Below, piece after piece: positions 1-5,255 of a DNA stretch of 8,402 bases. Under the pieces are notes generated by a model that had not been told where the DNA came from, ran no database searches, and saw only the letters and a program-made list of their open reading frames with translations. Source of the stretch: Pseudomonadota bacterium (GTDB taxonomy: Bacteria; Pseudomonadota; Gammaproteobacteria; Burkholderiales; Burkholderiaceae_D); assembly GCA_023435945.1 (NCBI GenBank), contig JAEZLB010000194.1, positions 1 to 8,402 on the forward strand, given 5' to 3'. The position numbers and the translations under genes were made by a program. Positions within the stretch are counted from its first letter, which is position 1. The number at the start of each line of letters is the position of its first letter.

Positions 1-231
1 CAGCATTACCCATGAGAGAAGCGCCATCGATGGATGGTCCGCCACGAAACACAGCAGGCCACAGCCCAACAGGCCCAGAGCCCCTAATGCACGCAAACTT
101 GCCTGAGATGCATGGGAAGGAAAGCCGGCGCCATGCACCTGCTCCCAGTGCCCCTCCATTGCCAGCGCCAGCCAGGCGCACCCCAGAAACGCCGCAATGC
201 CGGCTCCCAGCAGAAAGATCCAATCAGCCAT
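1..231 (-). CDS. DUF3325 domain membrane protein, 3' part missing (window edge)
   Basis: This is the first 77 codons of a gene that runs off the left edge with no stop in view. The translation begins MADWIFLLGAG and carries two hydrophobic segments, at about residues 4-24 and 47-64, joined by a short polar loop (HWEQVHGAGF), then a conserved-looking ADHPSMALLSWVML stretch. The HWEQV loop and the ADHPSMA motif match what I know of DUF3325 proteins, small inner-membrane proteins of unknown biochemical function often encoded after PepSY proteins in siderophore operons. The ATG overlaps the last 8 bases of the PepSY gene, which suggests translational coupling. AAGG lies 6 bases before the ATG (238-241), with a further GGAGG at 243-247. 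It is the fourth gene of the operon. The family call rests on sequence memory and context; its role in iron uptake is inferred. Confidence 0.8.
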   Translation of the reverse strand, partial: MADWIFLLGAGIAAFLGCAWLALAMEGHWEQVHGAGFPSHASQASLRALGALGLLGCGLLCFVADHPSMALLSWVML

Positions 232-1948
232 GAACCACCTTCCCTCCGGTAGAAGATTCCTCGCCCGCGGCCGTCTCCGAGAACTCCCGTTCGCGCTCGA
301 CATGTTTGCGCTGCGCCAGCTTACGCGCTGCTGTCACAGACAAGATCATCATTGCCAGCAGGCTCAGATCCATGCCTGCCACCGGCCAATACGTATCAGT
401 GAAGAGTGTTTTAAACAGATGATCGCCGGTACTTATCCAGTTCAGCACCACCGCTGCCGCAGCCATACTTGCGATGACCCAGCATTGCTCACGCCAGGCC
501 GGATTGGCAGCACCTCGCGCAACCGGCGCACTGCGCAGGAACGCATGCGCAAAAGCCATCAGCCACATGCCCCAGAAAGCCGCTTTCTCCCAGCCCCCCT
601 TTCCGGCCAAGTCTGCCGGCAACAGGCGATTGGCGACCAGCATGCTGATAGCTGCGATGACCATGCCGGTCACCGCGGTCACGGCCAGCGCATCCACGAT
701 TCGACTACCCTGTGAACCGATTTCGGCATGTTTGCGCTTGCGCTTTTCCACGAAGAAGATGAAACCGGTAGCAATGCAGACGCAACCCAATAGACCTCCC
801 AGCACATACAGCCAGCGCAGCAGCCAGTGCTCGAAGTGCTGCAGGTGCAAGCCGGTCAGGAACTGGTTGATGTCTTCCACCACGGTACGCGGTGGATCTT
901 CGCGCAGCACCTCGCCGGTACTGGCCTTGAAATGGATGCCTTCCCCCACCAGTGCCACGCGGTCGCTGCCGGCGCGATAAATACTCACATAACTGTTGGC
1001 ATCGCCAACGTGGTTGACTTGCAGGAACCCGACTTCACCTGCCATGTCGCGCGCCGCCCAGCGCCGCTTGGCCTCCGCCACCATGGCATCGATCGATGCC
1101 AGTGGCGCCGGCTGTCCCGCTCTCACGTGCGGCAAGCCGGTATGCTGCGCTTCGATCACCTCATGCTGATCATGCAAGGGTTTGAGCACGGTGTGCGACA
1201 CCGGCAGGTAATAGAAACCGGCGAAGATGATCAAGCCGGTGAGGGCGAAGAAAAAATGAAAGGGCAGTGCAACCACGCCGGTCAGGTTATGCAGGTCCAG
1301 TGTGCTGCGCTGGGCCTGTTTCCAGGGGCGGAAGGTGAAGAACTCGCGGAAGATCTTGCGATGCATGACGATGCCAGTCACCAGCGCCACCAGCATGATG
1401 AGTGCGGCAAATCCGACGATGAAAATGCCAATGTTCTTCCATTGCCAGTTCAGGCTGTAATGCATGGGATAGAAGAATTCACTGCCAACCTTGAGCGCCC
1501 CTTCTTTCAGGAACTTGCCCGTGCGTGGGTCAATGGTCGCACGACCATGCATATGATTGTGGGTCGAGGCATCTTTGGGGTGGGGTGGATTGAATGCGGC
1601 GCCAACCAATAGGACCGGATCGCGGTGCGTGGTATACGCCCAGTATTCATCGGGGATCAGTTCCTGCCGCGGAGTCATCGGTCCCTTGCTCGCATCATGC
1701 ACCTGCGGCATGGTGCGCAGGTATTCAGCCTCGTCTGCCTGGACCTGCTTCCACACCGGCACAATCAGCTTGTCAAACGACGGCATCGGTTGCGGATCGA
1801 AACGCGTATCCGGCAATGCCCAGCGATCGATCTCGCGATCGAATACCGACAGCGACCCGAAGAAAAAACACACCATCAGCACGAATCCCAGCGCAAGACC
1901 AAACCAGGTATGAACCAAGGCCATCGATAAACGGAAGTTGTTGAACAT
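224..1948 (-). CDS. PepSY-associated TM protein, probable ferric-siderophore reductase (FoxB/FpvG-like)
   Basis: This 574-residue inner-membrane protein has the PepSY-TM layout. TM1 is at about residues 10-35, followed by a periplasmic loop to about 168. TM2 is at about 170-195 and TM3 at 222-248. A second periplasmic PepSY-like domain spans about 250-370, and TM4 is at 377-400. Four more hydrophobic segments lie near 416-440, 455-471, 488-506 and 521-541. Histidines at or near membrane segments (H13, H163, H196, H220, H231, H368, H371, H374) are candidate heme ligands. Characterised relatives such as Pseudomonas FoxB and FpvG reduce or help release iron from siderophores at the inner membrane, so reduction of the receptor's cargo is the likely role. 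The start is well supported: AAGGAG sits 7 bases before the ATG and overlaps the stop of the upstream DUF3649 gene. The first loop contains a His/Met cluster (residues 123-134). The exact substrate cannot be read from sequence. Confidence 0.88.
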   Translation of the reverse strand: MFNNFRLSMALVHTWFGLALGFVLMVCFFFGSLSVFDREIDRWALPDTRFDPQPMPSFDKLIVPVWKQVQADEAEYLRTMPQVHDASKGPMTPRQELIPDEYWAYTTHRDPVLLVGAAFNPPHPKDASTHNHMHGRATIDPRTGKFLKEGALKVGSEFFYPMHYSLNWQWKNIGIFIVGFAALIMLVALVTGIVMHRKIFREFFTFRPWKQAQRSTLDLHNLTGVVALPFHFFFALTGLIIFAGFYYLPVSHTVLKPLHDQHEVIEAQHTGLPHVRAGQPAPLASIDAMVAEAKRRWAARDMAGEVGFLQVNHVGDANSYVSIYRAGSDRVALVGEGIHFKASTGEVLREDPPRTVVEDINQFLTGLHLQHFEHWLLRWLYVLGGLLGCVCIATGFIFFVEKRKRKHAEIGSQGSRIVDALAVTAVTGMVIAAISMLVANRLLPADLAGKGGWEKAAFWGMWLMAFAHAFLRSAPVARGAANPAWREQCWVIASMAAAAVVLNWISTGDHLFKTLFTDTYWPVAGMDLSLLAMMILSVTAARKLAQRKHVEREREFSETAAGEESSTGGKVVHG

Positions 1949-1955
1949 GGAAGGA

Positions 1956-1961
1956 CTCCTT
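1956..1961 (-). promoter_or_regulatory. Ribosome binding site of the PepSY gene
   Basis: The minus strand reads AAGGAG, a near-consensus Shine-Dalgarno sequence, 7 bases before the ATG at 1948. It overlaps the first base of the DUF3649 stop codon, which fixes the PepSY start and links translation of the two genes. Confidence 0.85.
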
Positions 1962-2239
1962 TATCCGAGCAGCGCGCGCTGCAATGCCCAGGCAATCCCC
2001 AGCATCACCGCTGCGCCGCCTGCCAGCACACCCCATACCCGCAGCATGCTGGCTGCGGCAAAGGTCCATAGGAATACCGCAAGAAAAACCAGAAACGCCA
2101 GCATGAGCACAGCGGTTTCTGCTTCGTGAAAGTCAACACCGATAGTGACCAGGGCAGCCACCCCCAGGGCGGTGAAACCCCAGGTGAAGGCATAACCGCC
2201 GAACACAGCGGCCAGGATGCGATTCAGATAGATGCTCAT
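1961..2239 (-). CDS. DUF3649 domain small membrane protein
   Basis: This is a 92-residue, almost wholly hydrophobic protein with three predicted transmembrane helices, at about residues 8-34, 43-62 and 66-86. The acidic connector VDFHEAET sits between the first two. The N-terminal RILAAVFGGYAFTWGF, the FHEAETAV loop and the RVWGVLAGGAAVM helix are typical, from memory, of DUF3649 proteins, which are repeatedly found between a TonB-dependent siderophore receptor and a PepSY protein. The biochemical role is unknown; an accessory role in iron handling at the inner membrane is inferred from context. It starts 11 bases after the receptor stop codon, with only a weak ribosome site (GGTG) before the ATG, so it probably depends on translational coupling. 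The gene ends 12 bases before the PepSY ATG. Confidence 0.85.
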   Translation of the reverse strand: MSIYLNRILAAVFGGYAFTWGFTALGVAALVTIGVDFHEAETAVLMLAFLVFLAVFLWTFAAASMLRVWGVLAGGAAVMLGIAWALQRALLG

Positions 2240-2250
2240 GCTGTCACCGT

Positions 2251-4461
2251 TCAGAACTTGTAGTGCATCGATAACATCGCGTTCCGCGGTGCACCATAGG
2301 TGAACTGGCTGAATGCATCAAACATACCGTAATAGGTTTCGTCAAAGACGTTATTGATGTTTAACTGTGCAGCCCATTGCTCGCTAAAGTCGTATCTCGC
2401 CATCACATTGACCAGGGCGTAGTCTTTCTGCTCAATTCTTTCCACCACGCCAAGGGGATTACTTGCGTTGGTATAGGTCTTACTTTGCCAGTTCACGCCA
2501 CCACCAACGGTGAGCGGACTCCATGCCCCCTTCATCCGATAAGTTGTAAACAGCCTGAACAGATCGCGCGGATAATGTGTATTGACATCATTTCCCGCGG
2601 CATCCTTAGCTTTAAAATGGGTATAGCCGATGCTGGCATTCCAGCCAGGCGCCAATTCGCCCGCAAGGTCAAATTCGAAACCTTCACTCGTGGCACCTTC
2701 AGACGCCCGATATGCGGTTTCCGGGGGAGTCGTTCCTGGTATAGTCGTCCCGGTACTTTGTGCAAGGTTGTCCTGCCTGATCCTGAACACTGCGACAGAT
2801 GCATTCAGCGCACCGCCAAAGAATTCTCCCTTGGCGCCCACTTCGGTGCTTTTACCGATGATGGGGTCTAGATAATTTCTATTGATGTCACGCTCTTGCT
2901 GAGGCTGAAAGATATCGGTGTAACTGGCGTAAACAGAGTAGTTCTCATTGAGGTCGTAAATAATTCCTGCATAGGGAGTTACTTCCCGGTTGAATTTCAG
3001 TCGGTAGGGATCACTACTTGCCTCCTCGCCTGTCTTTTCATAATTAGTAACTCGAACGCCCAGAATTAATTGTAGAGGGTCGGCTACACGGAAACGTGCA
3101 GCACCATAAACTGCCTCTTGTGTGGTTTTACTATTCCCGTAGAAGGACAGCGGTCCCCACGCAGGCTCTGGATAGGAGCCATCCCATGTATTGAAATTCG
3201 GGGCAGCCCCTCCTGACGCCGAACGATTGTTGGCATTGAATTTTTGTTGGGAATGAACGTAGCCGAATGCCAGTTCATGTGTGCGGCCCAAAAGCTCGAA
3301 AGGCCCTGCAGCTTGTAAGCCAATGGCTTCTTGCCGGGTGTTCACGTCATAAAAGCCGGGGAAAGTCGACATACCGAGACCGGTTGTGCGGTCAGGTGAG
3401 CCCAGAAGATATAGCAGGGCGGAGTCGCCGTCACGATCGCCATAGTTATAACTCGCCCTCAGACGCCAATCATTAGTCATCCGATGTTCAACGGAAGCGA
3501 AATGGCTTTTGTAGATCGAATCCCATCGCACCCAGTCGGCCGAGGTTGTCTTGGAGCGAGACCAGTTGGTACGCGTTCCGTCGCTGTACCATACAGGCAG
3601 ACCGCCCCACATTGCGCCGCGAGAGTCGTTATCTTGGTGGCTAATGCCCGCGGATAACAGCGTATCCGGACTAAGATCGGCCTCGATAGTGGCGTAGACC
3701 GTCTTATTCTCATTCTGCAGCTTATCGACCCAACTGTCCCGGCTGACATATTCGCCCACAACACGGGCACGTACCGTTCCAGATTGATTAACCGGGGTCG
3801 AAACGTCAGCCATGGCACGATATTCATTCCACCGGCCTATGCCCAGCGTGGCGTTGCCTGTCAGCTCCTTGCTGCGTGCCCGCTTTCGCACCAGATTGAT
3901 TGCCGCCGAGGGATCACCGGCACCCGTAGTCAGCCCGGTCGCACCGCGCACCACCTCAACACGATCATAGATGGCGAGACTGCTCATGATTTCTCCAGAG
4001 CTCCACGCCTGGTCCCAGGTCGTCGGCACACTGTCGATCATCAGCGTGTTAATGTCGAAACCACGTGAGGTGAATTGTGCACGGTTTGTTTCATATTGGT
4101 TTACCGACACACCGGTCACGTTGTTGATCGCATCCGTAATAGTCAAGAGGTTCTGGTCTTCGATGCGCTGACGCGTCACCACCGACACCGACTGTGGGGT
4201 GTCACGCAGAGAGGTCCCAAGGGGCAGTGCGGTTCTGGTTCTGCCCGTTGTGTACGACCCCGTTCCTTCCGTCGTTTCACCGGCATTTTTTTCGACCACC
4301 TCAATTGCAGGCAGTACGTTTTCCCCACCAGTTTGCTGCTGTGCATGTGCCGCTAACGGCACAGTGAAGCATCCCAGTACTAACGTGCCGCTGATAAGAT
4401 GACTCGCTCGCACAAGCGGACGCATTGCAGGATTGAATGTCGTGACGGGGGGGTGGTTCAT
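2251..4461 (-). CDS. TonB-dependent siderophore receptor (FhuE/FpvA-like)
   Basis: This 736-residue outer-membrane receptor imports a ferric siderophore using TonB-ExbBD energy. A signal peptide covers residues 1-40, with cleavage likely after AHA and before QQQ. A TonB-box-like stretch (LPAIEVVE) lies near residue 50. The plug covers about 72-195 with hallmark segments: DTPQSVSVVTRQRI, the RGFDI motif near 133, and VEVVRGATGL followed by GDPSAAINLVRKR near 183-194. The rest is a 22-stranded-type barrel ending in the aromatic F736 expected for outer-membrane assembly. There is no N-terminal signalling (STN) domain, so cell-surface signalling of the FecA/FpvA kind is not expected. The chosen ATG has GAGGAG just upstream. 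Another in-frame ATG at 4479 would add six residues (MPIEET) but lacks a ribosome site. The plug resembles hydroxamate-type receptors (FhuE, FoxA), but the ligand is uncertain. It is first in the operon and probably Fur-repressed. Confidence 0.93.
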   Translation of the reverse strand: MNHPPVTTFNPAMRPLVRASHLISGTLVLGCFTVPLAAHAQQQTGGENVLPAIEVVEKNAGETTEGTGSYTTGRTRTALPLGTSLRDTPQSVSVVTRQRIEDQNLLTITDAINNVTGVSVNQYETNRAQFTSRGFDINTLMIDSVPTTWDQAWSSGEIMSSLAIYDRVEVVRGATGLTTGAGDPSAAINLVRKRARSKELTGNATLGIGRWNEYRAMADVSTPVNQSGTVRARVVGEYVSRDSWVDKLQNENKTVYATIEADLSPDTLLSAGISHQDNDSRGAMWGGLPVWYSDGTRTNWSRSKTTSADWVRWDSIYKSHFASVEHRMTNDWRLRASYNYGDRDGDSALLYLLGSPDRTTGLGMSTFPGFYDVNTRQEAIGLQAAGPFELLGRTHELAFGYVHSQQKFNANNRSASGGAAPNFNTWDGSYPEPAWGPLSFYGNSKTTQEAVYGAARFRVADPLQLILGVRVTNYEKTGEEASSDPYRLKFNREVTPYAGIIYDLNENYSVYASYTDIFQPQQERDINRNYLDPIIGKSTEVGAKGEFFGGALNASVAVFRIRQDNLAQSTGTTIPGTTPPETAYRASEGATSEGFEFDLAGELAPGWNASIGYTHFKAKDAAGNDVNTHYPRDLFRLFTTYRMKGAWSPLTVGGGVNWQSKTYTNASNPLGVVERIEQKDYALVNVMARYDFSEQWAAQLNINNVFDETYYGMFDAFSQFTYGAPRNAMLSMHYKF

Positions 4462-4550
4462 AGTCTCCTCAATAGGCATAGGTTAGGCAGCAAGCAACGG
4501 AATTCAGCGGGCTTATTTCTTAAACCGGGTTTTCAAGGGCCGGTGGAAAT

Positions 4551-4578
4551 TTGACGTATACTAAATACGAATTATTAT
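4551..4578 (+). promoter_or_regulatory. Putative divergent promoter for the DUF3293 gene
   Basis: TTGACG (4551-4556, 5 of 6 matches to the -35 consensus) is followed after 16 bases by TATTAT (4573-4578, 5 of 6 to the -10). Another TATTAT at 4576-4581 gives a 19-base spacer. Transcription from here would produce a leader of about 200 bases before the ATG at 4789. The spacer length is not optimal in either alignment, so this is a candidate only. Confidence 0.4.
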
Positions 4579-4587
4579 TATTTGCAA
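4558..4587 (-). promoter_or_regulatory. Putative sigma70 promoter of the receptor operon
   Basis: On the minus strand, TTGCAA (4582-4587) serves as a -35 element and TAGTAT (4558-4563) as a -10 element, with an 18-base spacer. Each matches consensus at 4 of 6 positions. Transcription would start near 4550, giving a leader of roughly 90 bases before the receptor ATG. The Fur-like site fills the spacer, as expected for a Fur-repressed promoter. The elements are only moderate matches. Confidence 0.5.
4564..4582 (-). promoter_or_regulatory. Putative Fur box
   Basis: The minus strand reads AATAATAATAATTCGTATT, which matches the 19-base Fur consensus GATAATGATAATCATTATC at 13 of 19 positions by my count. 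Two tandem forward hexamers (AATAAT) are good and the third, inverted hexamer is poor. It sits in the -35/-10 spacer of the receptor promoter candidate and also under the -10 of the divergent plus-strand promoter. AT-rich sequence can imitate Fur boxes, so position and operon content carry much of the weight. Confidence 0.55.
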
Positions 4588-4747
4588 TACCATTTTGATT
4601 TAACTCAAACGAGTTTCTCATTGCCAACGCAATCAGTATCATTTTGTTAATTGCACACATGGATTTCCTTCTCGTTGAACCAAATTCCGGTACACCCTTT
4701 CTTATTTATCCGGCCCAACCCTCTAAAATTCCTATAAACCTCCGCCT

Positions 4748-4777
4748 CCTGGAAATCGTTACTAATCGCTTTCCAGG
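4748..4777 (+). promoter_or_regulatory. Leader hairpin covering the ribosome-binding region of the DUF3293 gene
   Basis: CCTGGAAA (4748-4755) and TTTCCAGG (4770-4777) are perfect inverted repeats. After one T/C mismatch, CG (4757-4758) pairs with CG (4767-4768), leaving an 8-base loop TTACTAAT (4759-4766). The 3' arm ends 11 bases before the ATG and contains AGG, the only Shine-Dalgarno-like bases near this start. The loop octamer is repeated exactly at 4779-4786, 20 bases downstream. The structure could limit ribosome access or be a protein-binding site. There is no T-run after it, so it is not a typical terminator. Confidence 0.55.
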
Positions 4778-4788
4778 CTTACTAATTC

Positions 4789-5211
4789 ATGTCGAATATC
4801 CCGTCCGAACTGATCGTCACCTATCGCAATGCCATCTATCGCGTTCATGCACCTGAGGGAATCATTAGCTTTTACATCGACAAGCAGAGCCCGGAGCTAG
4901 GCCGTCTGCTACGTGACAGGAATGTGCACAGTGCCGCCTTCATTACTGCATACCATCCTTACAGCGTGCCCGTGACCGATGAAGAAAATGAAAAAGCCCA
5001 GCAGGCGCTGGTGAAGGAAATAAGCACGCGTGGCTTTAGATGGCTGGCAGGTGTGGGAGAGGATGCAGGGGGAGATTGGCCAGCCGAACCCAGCCTGCTG
5101 GTGCTGGGCATTTCCGAGCAAGAGGCAACGGAACTGGCCGCAAGGTTCAGGCAGAACGCTTATGTTTTATGCGGTAACGATGCAGTGCCACGACTGGTGC
5201 TGGCGCGCTGA
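4789..5211 (+). CDS. DUF3293 domain-containing protein
   Basis: This is a complete 140-residue soluble protein with no signal peptide or membrane segment. Features I associate with DUF3293 are the N-terminal YRNAIYRVHAPEG strand, FITAYHPYSVPVTDEENEKAQQAL near residues 52-71, GFRWLAGVGEDAGGDWPAEPSLLVLGIS near 82-109, and a C-terminal FRQNAYVLCG segment. The length is normal for the family, whose biochemical function is unknown. The ATG is the first possible start because TAA lies in frame two codons upstream. No good Shine-Dalgarno sequence precedes it, and the weak AGG is buried in the leader hairpin, so initiation may be inefficient or regulated. It is transcribed divergently from the iron-uptake operon and may share its Fur-like site. 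An iron-related role would be speculation. It converges on the cyclic-di-GMP gene. Confidence 0.85.
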   Translation: MSNIPSELIVTYRNAIYRVHAPEGIISFYIDKQSPELGRLLRDRNVHSAAFITAYHPYSVPVTDEENEKAQQALVKEISTRGFRWLAGVGEDAGGDWPAEPSLLVLGISEQEATELAARFRQNAYVLCGNDAVPRLVLAR

Positions 5212-5213
5212 GG

Positions 5214-5248
5214 TGGGCAGGCAAGGCATGGTAATCCTTGCCTGCCCA
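5214..5248. terminator. Bidirectional hairpin between convergent genes, possible terminator
   Basis: A 13-bp perfect inverted repeat has its arms at 5214-5226 and 5236-5248 (core GGGCAGGCAAGG with CCTTGCCTGCCC) and a 9-base loop. It begins 3 bases after the DUF3293 stop and ends 8 bases past the stop of the opposing gene, so it could stop transcription from both sides. Neither strand has a run of T after the stem, so it is not a canonical intrinsic terminator. It may protect mRNA 3' ends or be a dispersed palindromic repeat unit. Confidence 0.55.
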
Positions 5249-5255
5249 GCTGCGA

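Larger units (their letters stand above)
4462..4788. promoter_or_regulatory. Divergent intergenic control region
   Basis: This 327-base gene-free stretch lies between the receptor operon (minus) and the DUF3293 gene (plus). Its centre (about 4551-4660) is clearly AT-richer than the flanking genes. It holds overlapping opposite promoters, a Fur-box-like sequence and, at the right end, a hairpin just before the DUF3293 start. Near the receptor side there is a short inverted repeat, ACCGG at 4524-4528 with CCGGT at 4540-4544, of unclear meaning. I find no convincing small gene in it. Confidence 0.75.

Noticed and set aside
12..233. A plus-strand 73-codon frame at the left edge
   Set aside because: The opposite strand carries the DUF3325 gene with motif support; this frame is Pro- and Ala-rich noise.
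827..1612. A 261-codon open frame on the plus strand inside the PepSY gene
   Set aside because: It lies wholly antisense to a well-supported membrane-protein gene, has no recognisable domain and reads like a shadow of biased codons.
1824..1841. Two CGATCG palindromes close together
   Set aside because: They fall in PepSY codons for Asp/Arg/Glu-rich sequence and are explained by coding content.
4462..4479. Receptor start at the upstream ATG (MPIEET extension)
   Set aside because: It has no ribosome site, whereas GAGGAG lies within this extension directly before the ATG at 4461.
4628..4646. A second Fur-box-like stretch containing ATCATTTTG
   Set aside because: By my count it matches the consensus at only 11 of 19 positions, close to what AT-rich DNA gives by chance.
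4644..4856. A 70-codon plus-strand frame upstream of and overlapping DUF3293, with an ATG at 4659
   Set aside because: There is no ribosome site, the composition is not protein-like, and it overlaps the start of DUF3293 in another frame. A regulatory leader peptide cannot be fully excluded.
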